A stretch of 64,000 nucleotides of DNA from Oreohelix idahoensis (lineage: Eukaryota; Mollusca; Gastropoda; Stylommatophora; Oreohelicidae). Numbering within the stretch: position 1 is the first letter of the stretch; every line of letters starts with the position of its first letter. The notes under the pieces are model-generated. The model did not search any database. It was not told where the DNA came from and was given only the letters and a program-made list of their open reading frames with translations. This document shows, piece by piece, positions 34,991-46,327 of the stretch. The DNA lies in the NCBI GenBank assembly GCA_024509875.1, contig JAMPIV010012164.1, positions 434,001 to 498,000 of the forward strand, given 5' to 3'. A program made the position numbers and the translations under genes.

Positions 34991-37275
34991 ATGTTACTCC
35001 CAGGCTGTTCTTGGAAAGAAATAGCTGTAAATGTTCTCTGTAGAGGTGCAGATGTGGGAAGTGATCACCATTTAGTAGTAGCAAAACTGAAAGTGAAACT
35101 AAGAAGGGCTGGACCAACTGTAACTACACAGAAAAGGTTTGACATCAGCAAATTGAAGGACCCCCTTATCAGAAAAGCTTTTGCGGCCGACATTAAGAAA
35201 CGATATCAATTTGCCAAAAGCCAGGAAAAGACATTGACTGATGATATAGACCAGAATTTCAACACCATTTCAACAATATACAAGGAAAGTAGCAAATCAT
35301 GCTTAGGATTCCAGGAAAGAAAGAAGCAAGACTGGATAACACCAGAAACATTAAACACCATAACACTGAGAAAGGAAATGAAAAGAAAGAAAACAGAAGC
35401 GAAGTCCCCCAGGTTAAAGCAACTATATAGCGAACAGTACAGTCAGCTGGACAAGGAAGTTAAATGCCAAACCCGAGCCAACAAAAGGAATTTCCTAGAC
35501 AATCTTGCAAGACAGGCAGAAGAGGCAGCACTGAGAAATGAACAAAGCACAGTATACAAAATAACTAAATTCATCAGCGGAAAACGAGGTGCAAACAATA
35601 TTACATTAGTAAGAGATAAGCAAGGAAATCTCATCACGACAGCAGAGGGACAGGAAACAAGATGGGCAGAGCACTTCAGAGAAACTCTGAACAGGGAACC
35701 ACCAGAGACACAATTGAATGTTCCTGAGGCTGAAAACGATCTAGATGTAAATACAGACATTCCACGAAAAGAAGAAATCATCACAGCAATCAAAGGGTTA
35801 AAGAACGGCAAAGCTCCGGGCCATGATAACTTAAATGCAGAGCTATTTAAGACAGACCCTGAGCTAGCAGCAGAACTATTAGAACCACTATTTGCACAAG
35901 TGTGGAAAACGGGGACAGCACCATCAGAGTGGAACAAAGGAATAATTGTCAAATTGCCCAAGAAGGGAGATCTTGCAGACTGCAATAATTGGAGAGGAAT
36001 CACTCTTCTCTCAGTTCCCAGCAAAATACTAGGCAGGATAATTATACAGAGAATTTCAAAGGCAGTAGACTACAAACTGAGGAAAGAACAAGCAGGATTT
36101 AGAAAGAACAGAAGATGTGTAGATCATATATTCACTATCAGGAACATTATAGAGCAGTGCTCAGAATGGCAAAGACAGCTTTACATAAAATTTGTTGATT
36201 TTGAAAAGGTTTTTGACAGCATACATAGGGACAGTTTATGGAAAATACTGAGGGCTTATGGAATTCCAAGCTGCATAGTGTCAATCATAAAAAGCCTCTA
36301 TGCCAACTTTACGTGTAGTGTTGGGCAGAGCAACCTAACCTTCGAGGTGAAGACAGGAGTACGACAGGGATGCCCCTTATCAACCACTCTTTTTTTAACA
36401 GTCATAGACTGGGTGATGCGCCAGACAACAGAGGGCAGTCCAAGAGGAATAAGATGGACTACATTTTCTACATTGGAAGATCTGGAATATGCAGATGACA
36501 TTGCACTTCTGGCACATTCACATCAACACATCCAGGAAAAAACGGATAGACTTAATAAATTTAGCCAGCAGGTGGGCTTAAACATCAATTTAAAGAAGTC
36601 TGAGGTCATGACGCTCAATGTGAGCAACCCTGAGCCCATATCAGTAAGGAATCAGCAACTGGTACAGACAGATACCTTCACATACCTAGGAAGCATAGTA
36701 ACACCAGACGGTGGGGCAGGCAAAGACATCAACATCAGAATGAATAAGGCAAGAACAGCCTTCTTTAGCCTAAATAACATCTGGAAGTCCTGCCAATTCA
36801 GCACAAGCACAAAATTAAGATTATATCAGAGTTGCGTGCTTTCTGTGCTTCTCTATGGTGTCCTCTTTTCACACTACATGCCTAAGAAAAATTCACTGAA
36901 TCTTTTGGCCGAATACCATCACCAACCAAGATCTGCTTACTTGTAGCAAGCAAGAGGACATGCACACCATCATAGCTGGCAGACGCTGGAGCTGGGTTGG
37001 TCATGTCCTCAGAAGAGACCCCGATGCCATCACAAGAACAGCTATGCTTTGGACCCCTGAAGGAAAACGAAAGAGAGGCCGACCAAAAACAACTTGGCGG
37101 AGGACTGTGGAGGCTGAGATGCAAAGAATGAACCAGAGTTGGGGCACTGTACAAAGAATGGCCACCGACCGTGCAAACTGGAATCAATTTGTTGTTGCCC
37201 TACAAGACGCCACTAGGCGTGATGGCCACAGACTGCTTTGACGGTCGGTGGTCAAGGATCGAAGAAGAAGAAGAA
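34991..37275 (+). pseudogene. RTE-like LINE: endonuclease end, RT and 3' tail
   Basis: The recognisable sequence starts at CRGADVGSDHHLVVAKLKVK, the endonuclease C-terminal motif, so it is 5'-truncated. The 651-codon frame holds RT motifs GLKNGKAPGHDNL, NWRGITLLSVPSKILGRII, EQAGFRKNR, FVDFEKVFDSIHR, GVRQGCPLS and LEYADDIALLAH (YADD). LNINLKKSEVM and FTYLGSIVTPDGG follow. After LLYGV a 41 bp deletion relative to the copy at 57.5-58.1 kb shifts the frame; coding resumes at 36960 (IIAGRRWSWVGHVLRRDPD, GRPKTTWRRTVEAEM) to 37241. The 3' end is a short UTR and (GAA)n tail at 37258-37275. The element has one main inactivating break besides the truncation. Confidence 0.9.
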
Positions 37276-38694
37276 GTTCTCTGTAGAAGTTGGTGGTAAG
37301 AAAATGTTTACTGTCATATGGGTTTGATTAAATAAATTTGTGCTGTAAGTTCTGCCTCATCAGGCCAGGGAACTTTATAGGATTAATATAGAAAAATCTT
37401 CTGGCATTGTCCATTTCCAGTTTTAACAGTTAACACAATTTAACATTGAGAAGGTGGACCTATAAAGGTCTCCAACATCAGATTTTTTCTGTCAATGTTT
37501 GTATGTTTAGGAACATACAATGTGGGATGCCATAAGCCATCTGAACATGACTCTCTATAAAACCGTTGGATCGGAAAAGGTATGACCACCTGTATAAAAA
37601 AGAATATATAAAACAGGTAATTCTACTATAATTTATATTCTAACACCCGCGTTTTTTAGCTAAGACCTGTAAAATCACTCCGTTATTTAATTATTTATAT
37701 TAAAAGAACTTCACGAGTGACTAGCTAATATATCGCTTTTTAAAACTAGCTATGAACAGTTAATTACTCAAAATTTACACAAGATGAAATAGAAATATAT
37801 GGTTATTAAACAATTATGATCGCCTATCGCCTTATAATTATGTTACACATCTATTATCTCGGAAAATAACGGATAGTTACATTCTTTGATTTACATCTGG
37901 AAAACTTTGCTATGGGTTTATTTAATAGGTTTAAATTAACACAAAAATCCAGTGAAATAAATGAAGAAACTAAACTACTGAATCACTCAAGACTAATATA
38001 TTTTACCGCAGCACACAGAATGAATTCAGAATGCACGTATAGAAGAAATCCAAAAGAAATCTTATTAGATTCTATTATATGAGCTAGGTACTTCTTCAAC
38101 TCTCTGGCACGAATGATAACTGCATTTTTCCACGATACCAATATATATTTAATGAATGAAAAATAATAGCCGCATGCGATATTTCTCGCCTCTCTTGATT
38201 CTAGGGAACTATTTCGACTGGGCCCACCAATCAAAGCTCTATTTCACACTATCTACCGCTAGACTTTTCCCGTATCTCTTCATCCGGCAGAGATTTCTAA
38301 CCCTCTTAGACCAGTTTGCATTAGCGTGTTAACCATAGGTGTTAAAGCTCTGCTTCGTTCTTAGGGACTACAACAGTCTTTGATAACTGACCGCTTGCCA
38401 TTTCTCTGGCGACGCCTTCTTGACGGGATGACAGAAAGAGGTAGAGAAATAGCTTGATTTTAATCGCTCAAGAGATAAGACAGTAGGCGTGGCTAAACTA
38501 AAATTAAGACAAAGCGAATGTCCTGGCTGTCCGCATGATAATTGTTTTAATACTAATTAGCACATGTGGGGAAATCCACGTGGAAACCATGTTTCGTTTT
38601 AATTCCAACAAAAATTCAGGGCCCCCAATGCTATTCAAGGGTACTACCCTTATCATCCGACAATTTAGGGACAGCTTATATTTTCATCCGTCAC
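37276..38694. other. No gene seen
   Basis: AT-rich, no element recognised on either strand. Confidence 0.5.
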
Positions 38695-39260
38695 ATTATA
38701 CATGATAGAAAACTCTATAGACAGTATTACAACAGGAGGTAATCTGACCATCAGAAGTATCCCTCTGTTAGTCAAGTATTATTTGGTCATCAGAAGGGAT
38801 TCCTCAGTTATTCAAGTATTATTTGGTTGTCAGGAGTGGTCCATCTGTTAGTCAAGTATTATTTGTTTGTCAGGAGTGGTCCCTCTGTTAGTCAAGTATT
38901 ATACATGATAGAAAACTCTATAGACAGTATTACAACAGGAGGTAATCTGACCATCAGAAGCTATCCCTCTGTTAGTCAAGTATTATTTGGTCATCAGAAG
39001 GGATTCCTCTGTTAGTCAAGTATTATTTGGTTGTCAGAAGGGATTCCTCTGTTGTCAAGTGTTATCTGGTCATCATAAGTAATCCCTCTGTTAGTCAAGT
39101 TTTATTTGGTCATCAGAAGCTGTCCCTCTATTAGACATGTACTTCAGCCTTAAAGAGTATTAAACATGATAGAAAACTCTATAGGCAGCATTACAACAGG
39201 AGGTAATCTGATAATCAGAAGAAGTCCCTCTATTAGACAAGTGTTTCAGCTCTTTTACCT
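38695..39260 (+). repeat. 40 bp tandem repeat with higher-order block
   Basis: Units like TCATCAGAAGGGATTCCTCT plus GTTAGTCAAGTATTATTTGG (40 bp) recur about ten times. A larger block starting ATACATGATAGAAAACTCTA recurs at about 38698, 38901 and 39163. Confidence 0.9.
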
Positions 39261-39329
39261 TCTTTACACTAAGCAACAGACCCATTTGGGTCATGACTCC
39301 CAAATGTCATCATTCTGTTACATCCATGT

Positions 39330-39462
39330 TTCATCATCATCATCAGTTGCCATCTCCACAACGAAGGTTGGCTGTAATGGATCTCCAACGTCTTCTGTCT
39401 CTTGTCTTGGTGGTACACTCTGATAAGACTCTTTCCTGTCCATCTCTTGATGTTATCTTCCA
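39330..39462 (-). pseudogene. LINE 3' tail
   Basis: On the minus strand GGAAGATAACATCAAGAGAT...CACCAAGACAAGAGACAG...GGAGATGGCAACTGATGATG matches 28590-28715. It ends in a GATGATGATG tail. Confidence 0.8.
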
Positions 39463-39717
39463 TGTTTATGAACTGTCAAAGACTGTTCCAAACTTTTCAA
39501 CGTGGACTGGATGTCTTCAACGCTGCTCTTAATAGAATGAAGCTGTTCCGACATCTTAACGTCCATGGCCGCCACCTTGGCTCTCAGTTCTGACATAACT
39601 TCTTTTCCATTGTCGATGCCACTGCTGCTGGACTCGAGAAGTGATGTGTTGTGTGCGTTGTTCACTTCGATGTACCATCTAATTATGTTGTGCTCCTGGT
39701 CTGATGGGCAGATGTAT
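39456..39717 (-). CDS. Candidate host exon, coiled-coil protein
   Basis: On the minus strand a strong acceptor, TGTCTTTCTCCAG, is preceded by a long pyrimidine/TA tract and opens an exon at 39717. The frame reads YICPSDQEHNIIRWYIEVN, a Ser-rich linker, then a heptad-patterned stretch (MSELRAKVAAMDVKMSEQ, IKSSVEDIQSTLKSLEQS). It enters the LINE tail at about 39462 and stops at TAA within LINE text. It is on the same strand as the TRP-channel exon 20.6 kb upstream, and TRPM-type channels have a C-terminal coiled coil, so it could belong to that gene. That link is inference; no intermediate exons were found. It could also be an unrelated gene. Confidence 0.45.
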
Positions 39718-39729
39718 CTGGAGAAAGAC

Positions 39730-39775
39730 ATATATATATATATATATATATTTTTTTTCTATACTCAAAAAAAAA
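39730..39775. repeat. (TA)n/T-rich tract
   Basis: TATATATATA followed by a T-run; serves as the pyrimidine-rich region upstream of the candidate exon on the minus strand. Confidence 0.85.
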
Positions 39776-39835
39776 GGGCATTGCTATTAAAGTGGTTAGT
39801 AAGCTTTTATTGCTTTTTAATGGCAGTTGAGTTGG

Positions 39836-39855
39836 AAATTTCATACATGCCACAC
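39836..39855. repeat. Left terminal inverted repeat
   Basis: Perfect inverted match to 43374-43393. Confidence 0.85.
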
Positions 39856-39869
39856 TTAAAGGTTTACCC

Positions 39870-39940
39870 ATAATCTGTACGGGGTGTTTGCGTTTTCAGA
39901 TGTGTACGGGCCGTACACGGGTCTGTACGGGTTTTTTCGC
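39870..39940. repeat. Left subterminal TGTACGGG repeats
   Basis: CTGTACGGGG, TGTACGGGCCGTACACGGG (a palindrome) and CTGTACGGG within 70 bp. Likely transposase-binding sites by analogy with hAT subterminal repeats. Confidence 0.6.
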
Positions 39941-40211
39941 CTAATTATTAAATATACATATAAATCTTGTGCCACTACACAATTTGCGTCATGAGATTCG
40001 GCGAGATTTTAAGCCAAGTGGATAAAAAAAAAATAACCAATGAAAATCAAGCTGCCTATTTTTCAATTGCCGCGGGATGTGCGTGGCGTGTTCATTCACA
40101 ATTTTTCGCTAAAGCTAGCGCGAGGTTACTGATTATTTGAACGATTACGCAGCACTGAAATCTTTTTTGAGTCGAGCCTATTGTTTAGGATTAATTTCCA
40201 GTTTAGTATTG

Positions 40212-41228
40212 GTAAGTAATTCATTTTTAAAAAAAATATTACAATAACATTGTTTAGATGAAGTTAGATTTAACTGTCAGATAACTTAGGCCTATGCTTT
40301 CTTTTCCCCTAAGGTTTAGCATAATTGATTATTTACGGCTGGTAAAAAAAAAAAGGCTGATACCACTACATATTATTTAATTTCACTAAAACTTGTAGAA
40401 AGTGCGTAAGAAATGTAAATTTGAAAAATAATACAATAGCCTACAAATTATGGGTAGCCTAATAACGTAATGACGGTCGCCGAATGCTCCGCATGTATTT
40501 TCGTACCATTTAGAGTTATAATTAGGGTTACAGCTAGGGTTAACCCTAAATCTAAATGGTACGAAAATACACGCGGAGCATTCGGCGAACGTCATTCCGA
40601 TATTACCAAATTATGAAACTGAAAAGAAAAAAAAAACCACAATAGCGTGGAAAATTTACATCTTAACTCGATCAGAGAAAAGTTTATTTGGAGTTAGCCT
40701 ACTTCTCTTCTTAGTTTTAATTTCGTTTCTTTAAAAAACAATGTTATTTTGCCTTTGGTGGTCATCATTACGGTCATTCAATGATTTATAATTATTAAAT
40801 AATTAATTAGCCTACTATCAATGTTTGATTGACACTAAAATTTGTATGGGAAGGTCTATTTAAAACTACCAGTTGGGCTTTAACGGCTATTCCAATTTTT
40901 GAAGTTCGGTAGAAAATATACAGGCTAATATTACGCCAGCGCTAGTTTATATTTTCATTACCAGCTTTAGCAAAAAATTTATTAGATTTTAAATTTAAGA
41001 TTCCTAACCCATAATGCTTATTACTGGTCTCTTTAGGCCTGTACTTTTATAAGGCACTATAGAAAACACAGCAACTGTTCTTCATTTCAACCATAAATTG
41101 TATTAATTTTTTTCCAAGATTCTATTTCATTATATAATATTAAAATTACAAATAATTATATTTTTCAAATTGATTATTAATATTTGTATTTACTTTTTCA
41201 CATTAATATTTTTTTTTCTGTCTAGCAG
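40212..41228 (+). other. Predicted intron in the transposase leader
   Basis: A consensus donor (TTG|GTAAGTAAT at 40212) and an acceptor (T-rich tract, CTGTCTAGCAG at 41218-41228) lie before the start codon at 41253. Splicing would join a 5' leader to the coding exon. No coding is needed upstream. Prediction only. Confidence 0.5.
40461..40606. repeat. Palindromic hairpin element
   Basis: Arms of about 45 bp are near-perfectly inverted (GCCGAATGCTCCGCATGTAT versus its reverse at 40568-40590), with a loop containing TTAGGGTTA and GGGTTAACCCTAA. It lies inside the predicted intron and resembles a small foldback MITE. Confidence 0.85.
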
Positions 41229-41252
41229 GAAATATTGCATCCATCTAACAGC

Positions 41253-43240
41253 ATGGCTGAGCCTAACTTTAAAAAAAGGAGGTTAGAAGAAGATCAACGT
41301 CGTGGGAAGTTTCACTCTGACTGGACAACTACATTCCCTGGGATTATTGAGACATCCAAATTAGGCTCTTCACATGCATACTGTAGAATATGCAATAGAG
41401 ATATTAAAGTGATGGCATCTGGCTTACACGATGTGAGGGAGCATTTCAAAACAAAACTGCATGAAAGGAACTATCAGCTGAAGAACGGAAGTTCTATCAA
41501 GGCCTTCTTTACTCAGCCTCAATAAGAAGATGCTAAAATAACGAGGGCTGAAGTTTTATTTGCAAATTTTATTGCTCAACACAACATAGCTGCTTCTATA
41601 GCTGACCATTTTTCAGACTTATCAGCTGAGATGTTTCCGGACAGTGCTATTGCCAAACGTTTCAAATGCAAGCGAACCAAAACAACAGCCATTATTAAAA
41701 ACTGCTTGGCTCCATCTGCAACGGAGCCAGTCATCAAATTATGCAGGAAGACACCTTTCTCCTTGATGATCGATGAGTCAAATGATAGAAAAACTGACAA
41801 GCGTTTAGCTATAATGGTGAGGGTATTTGAAGATGGCATAGGACCTAGAACCAGGTTGCTGGGCATGCCGGTCGGTACTGGTGGAACCAGTGAAGCTATT
41901 TTCAGTGATATTGATGCTGTGTTCAGCGACTTACAAATCCCATGGATTAACTGTATAGGTTTTGCAAGTGACAACTGCAATGTAATGGTTGGCAAATCAA
42001 ACTCTGTACTAACGCGAATCAAGAGCAAGAACCCTGATGTGTTTAGTATAGGGTGTATTTGCCACCTTGCAAATCTTTGTGCCAAGGAGGGTATAAAGCA
42101 GCTGACTATTCCTGTTGATGACCTTTTGATATCTTCTATAATTTTGAGCATAGCTCAAAACGGAAAAAATCATACAGAGAGTTTCAACTGTTTACAGGAG
42201 TGGATGCACTAGACATACTAAAGCACTGCCAGACTCGCTGGCTTTCTTTGCAGAAAGTAGTGGACAGAATTTTAAATCAATATTCTGCTCTATCTTCATA
42301 CTTCGAGAGCCACGACGATATGGAAAAACCATGCCGTGTCAAAAACATTCATCAGTTACTAAAATCACCACTGACCCAGATGACTCTACGTTTTCTCCAA
42401 TTTGTGCTACCTCTGTTGACTGAATTTAACAAATTGTTTCAGACAGATGAGTCCCAAATAGGTGGTATGATGGATGAAATGGATCGTCTGCTACGAAAAT
42501 TTATTGTCAAATTTGTAGAGATGAAATATGTAAAAGAGGTGAAAGATATAAGATTGTTAAAGTATGCTGAACGTGATCTACAGCATGATGACCATACACT
42601 TGCTGTTGGTCTGTCCAACAGGACATTACTGGAAGAGTTAGATATAAGTTCTCAAGTGAGAAATTCATTTTTCAGAGATGTGAGGAACTTTTATGTTGCT
42701 GTTGTGAAAAAGATATTGGATAAATTTCCATTTGAGAATGAAGTCCTTAAGGATATCAAAATTCTTGATCCAGCCTTTAAAGACACAGTTCAATATACAG
42801 CAATCTGTAAGCTGGCCAACACTTTTGCACCACATTTAGACCAAGAGGTGTTAAAGGATGAATTTGAAGATTATTGTTTGCTGCCTGATGAATGTATTTC
42901 AAGATTTGACGCTGGACAAAAAAGAAGCTTTTCTAGGTACTGGCTTGACATAATCAACCTGAAAACTAGCACTGGTCGTACACGATTTCCCAGTCTGGCA
43001 GTCATAGTGAAACGCTTATTGACATTGCCTCACAGCAATGCTGACTGTGAGAGGTCTTTCTCTATGATGAAAAAGATTCACACGGACTGCAGAAATAGAC
43101 TAAATGATGATACAGTCACAGCATTTCTACAATGCAAAATAAATTCTAACTCTTGTTGTTTAGGTTTTAAAGCAAGTGAAGACATGCTTAAAAAGGCAAA
43201 GGCCGCATGTCACTATGATGGTGCAGAACCATCTAATTGA
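41253..43240 (+). pseudogene. hAT-superfamily transposase, two lesions
   Basis: Start ATG at 41253 (MAEPNFKKRRLEED). A BED-type zinc finger follows (HAYCRICNRDIK...HFKTKLHERN). A TAA at 41523 interrupts; the same frame resumes (EDAKITRAEVLFANFI) to 42212. The DDE-type core shows FSLMIDESND (first Asp), GFASDNCNVMVGK (second Asp) and CICHLANLC. A small indel at about 42185-42195 shifts to the frame FTGVDALDILKHCQTRWLSL, which runs to 43240. The C-terminal hAT dimerisation region is clear: LPHSNADCERSFSMMKKIH, then RNRL. About 660 residues in all, a normal hAT length. Only one stop and one frameshift make this a recently inactivated copy. Confidence 0.9.
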
Positions 43241-43279
43241 ATATACTTTTACATGAATAAACTCTTTTGTTACGTTTTT

Positions 43280-43360
43280 CAGTCTTTGTACAGGTTTTGC
43301 GGGTCTTTGTACAGGTTTTGCGGGTCTTTGTACAGGTTTTTTTAATTTTTTGTACAGGTT
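43280..43360. repeat. Right subterminal repeats
   Basis: Three to four tandem units of GTCTTTGTACAGGTTTTGCG (21 bp period) inside the right end of the transposon. Confidence 0.85.
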
Positions 43361-43373
43361 TTTCATCTCTGAG

Positions 43374-43393
43374 GTGTGGCATGTATGAAATTT
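43374..43393. repeat. Right terminal inverted repeat
   Basis: GTGTGGCATGTATGAAATTT, the exact inverse of 39836-39855. Confidence 0.85.
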
Positions 43394-43679
43394 GATGTTT
43401 TTTTTTCTCTCTACCTATGGTTTTCTAATTTCAAAGTAGCAGGATATTGCCCAAATTTACTGTAATATAACCTTTTAGGGGAGACCAGACGAGCTAGTGG
43501 GATCATAAATTTATAAATGGCAACACTGGAGGATCGCCGTAGGCAACTGTTGAACTGTAACTTTACTTCGTGTTGCCAATTAAGCTACTTTTCTGCTTTA
43601 ACTAGAATTCTGTATATTCTGTACTTCAATCTAACAGCACTTACAGACACCATGCAACATGTGAAAGAGTTATTGAAAG
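43394..43679. other. No gene seen
   Basis: Short unassigned stretch between two hAT-related regions. Confidence 0.4.
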
Positions 43680-44250
43680 AGTACTGTCCCTGAAGAATGA
43701 CCTGTGTATTTTTTAGAAAGGTGACGTGAAAGCAATGCATTTCAACAATGATTTTTGGCTGGCCAAATTGTTACATGACTATTTTTGAACATTTGAATCA
43801 GCTCATCCTGTCACTTCAAGGTAAAAGAGGTGACATCTTCAATGTCCTTTGAAAAATAGAAGCCTTGAAAACGAAGATCACCATGACGCATAGTAAAATT
43901 CTTAAAGGCAATTTCTCCAATTTCCCACATTAAAAAATTTTTTAAAGAGTGTGAGTGGAAAGAAAGACCACCTGATCTGAAGGAAACACTGAAGGTCATC
44001 ATTTCTGACCATCTGTAGTTGCTGTCTAGAAATTTTGAAACATATTTTCCTCAGAAGCATCTGCAGGACTTGGAAAATCAGATGTGGATAGTTAATCCTT
44101 TTATCACCAGCCACATCAAGGGAGCAGATGCTAAGGAAATGTCAGAAGTGTTGATAGAGCTTCATTATGCTTCAAGAAAAATCTCCACATTTGGCCACCT
44201 GGACTTTTTGTACATAGAGAAGAGAACTGGAGACAGTGATGAGGGAGACA
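43680..44250 (+). pseudogene. Decayed hAT transposase fragment (ZBED5/SCAND3/GTF2IRD2-like)
   Basis: Reads FEHLNQLILSLQGKRGDIFN, a stop, KIEALKTKITMTHSKIL, NFSNFP, then in other frames KECEWKERPPDLKETLKV and LSRNFETYFPQKHLQDLENQ followed by MWIVNPFI. This is the mid-region of the transposase group from which ZBED5/GTF2IRD2-like genes derive. Stops and frameshifts show it is dead, and it is unrelated at sequence level to the transposase at 41.2-43.2 kb. Confidence 0.7.
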
Positions 44251-44254
44251 CAGA

Positions 44255-44345
44255 AGTGATGGCATAGGCCAGGAGGACTTGGCATGAGTGTGTTAATAGC
44301 CTATGCTCCTTACGGAGCCAAGGGGCAATGATGATGATAAAGAGG
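44255..44345 (+). pseudogene. LINE 3' tail
   Basis: GCCTATGCTCCTTACGGAGC followed by CAAGGGGCAATGATGATGAT, a common invertebrate LINE end with a GAT tail. Confidence 0.6.
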
Positions 44346-44349
44346 TTGA

Positions 44350-44397
44350 CTAGACAGTTGTAGAAATCAACCTGATAACCTTTGACCTGACAAGTAG
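44350..44397. repeat. 37 bp satellite, left part
   Basis: AGTTGTAGAAATCAACCTGA...CCTTTGACCTGACA, the same unit as the array at 51424-51655. The two parts were continuous before the LTR element inserted. Confidence 0.85.
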
Positions 44398-45186
44398 TGA
44401 TACAGACGATCCGGTTAGCATAGCATGTCTGTGATCAAAGTATCATGGAAGCTGCTTTAGGCAGTGGAATATCGAATGAATAAAGAATGTTCAAAATCAC
44501 TGTCTATGACTGGATTGTTCTGGTTCTCATTCATTGATTATTATCGTGCTGTAATTATTTGAAATGCGAATGTGTGAAAAGGATAACTAACAAGTGAATC
44601 GCCCAATGATCAACTTAATAAGTCCGCCTTGTTAGAGTCCACGAGAAAAACAGTTTATTACGGAAAAAACACACAGATGTGACGAGATCATTAATATAGT
44701 TCATGGTAAGTATATATGACAAATTGAATACTTGCAAACATCCTATTATGGGTCTGTGTCGTACTTGAAATAACTGTCAAACAAACATCATGGCTATATA
44801 CTCGCGCTGCTGGGTTTCAGACAACCGGTAGTGAGCGCATGTGTCTTGACGAGAATGAATCAACTACTTAATCATTTATCTCTTCATCAATTACAATGGA
44901 CTGACCCGTGTCCGTACTTGACTAAATATATATATGTGCAGTAGCATCATGCACAACCCTGGAAGGGTAACAAAATCCGTCTTCACTGCTTGACGGTCAA
45001 TACAAAAAGGGTACGGTAACCTAGTCACCAAGCGTGACCTTATCAACGCTAACACGTCATAACTTGACCGTGCATTTCACGTTCATAACTCCGTAAAGTA
45101 TAAAGATTAATTTATATTAATTCCATTGACCCTAAAAATGCGCACTGCCAATTCTAGCAGACGCCATCAATAAAACTACCGTAACA
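44398..45186 (-). repeat. 3' LTR of the minus-strand Gypsy element
   Basis: The 789 bp copy matches 50286-51423 after removal of the LINE insertion there, with few differences. Just outside it, on the minus strand, lies purine-rich GGCGGGCAGGGAAT, a polypurine-tract candidate. Confidence 0.92.
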
Positions 45187-46327
45187 ATTCCCTGCCCGCC
45201 GTGGAAAAAAAAATCTATTAGATAGATTTTTTGGAACTATCTTACTCAAATATATGAAAAATTTAATAAAAACCCGACATATGGCCTACGATGTTCTGTC
45301 TAGAACAGTGTCGTGGTCATGTCAATAATACATAAGTCATATAACATTATTAAACAAAGGGGTGTCAACTGTCGCTAATAATTAGCTATAGAACTATTGA
45401 AGACTGTTGTGAGTGAGTAATGAAGTGTTATGTAAAGAAAATTATTCTAACTAATTAAAATTAAACTAATTAATCATAGTAAGTATGTAAGGTATTAATT
45501 AATTAACATCTAATTAAAGAAACTGATAGATAGTGTCATAATAAAAGACATGAGAAGTAAGGACAAATAAAGAAAGAGAAAAAAATAAAGTATAAATTAG
45601 TTTAGTTATGTGTGTTTACAATTAATTATTAGTGTCGTGTAATTACAAAATAATTAACTTAATGATATAATGAGAGAAAATAAAATATTAATACATTTCA
45701 TGTGAATATCTTAAATAAATGCATATAAAAGCTATCTCATTTATACATAAAATATTTAGAGTATTTGCTTGTGTGATTTATTTTTCTTTTTCATCATTTC
45801 TTTCTTTGACACATTTTCTTCTTTTTTTTTTCATTATTTTTAATCACACTTCAATTTTATTATACTCTTCATTAATTTAATAACTATTAAACTTAATGTC
45901 GGATGTGATGATCCATCCGTCGTTATGTCCCTTGCGAATCTATGGAAAGTTCCTTAGAAATTTAATACTGTTCAACTAAACTTCGTTCCTGATTGAATAT
46001 AAACTTGATCGTTTTGAGTTAGTCAATTTCTGTAACCTAATGTTATATGTCCAGCTTGGATTCATATCGTATTCACGACCATATCGTACTGAGTTAGAGA
46101 ACGATTGGACACTAACCAAAGTCCAAACGTTAGAAAAGACCATCGAAATTTGTTTCTTGTTATCACGAATCTTCTTTTGGAAACTGAATATCTTGAATGA
46201 TTCAATTCGAATTATTCGAAATGTTTTTCCATATAGAAGTGTTTCATATCAATTTTGTCGCAGGAATCAGTTAAAGTTCCAAAGTCACTCTTGTTTAGTC
46301 ATTAATTTTTTTACTTGTAGACAATTA
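45187..46327. other. AT-rich non-coding interior of the Gypsy element
   Basis: No integrase or other domain seen on either strand; long AT-rich text between the RNase H stop and the 3' LTR. Confidence 0.6.

Larger units (their letters stand above)
39836..43393 (+). mobile_element. hAT-like DNA transposon with 20 bp inverted repeats
   Basis: AAATTTCATACATGCCACAC at 39836-39855 is exactly inverted at 43374-43393, enclosing a near-intact transposase. The ends do not start with the usual hAT CAG. AAATTT is self-complementary, so it could instead be a 6 bp duplication outside a 14 bp terminal repeat; no 8 bp duplication was seen. Subterminal TGTACGGG (left) and TGTACAGG (right) repeats lie in the same orientation. 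Alternatively the true 3' end is CATCTCTG at 43371 (CAGAGATG inverted). Confidence 0.75.

Noticed and set aside
35443..36024. Minus-strand 193-codon frame opposite the LINE RT
   Set aside because: Antisense shadow of the RT coding region.
41576..42151. Minus-strand 191-codon frame opposite the transposase
   Set aside because: Shadow of the transposase coding strand; no domain.
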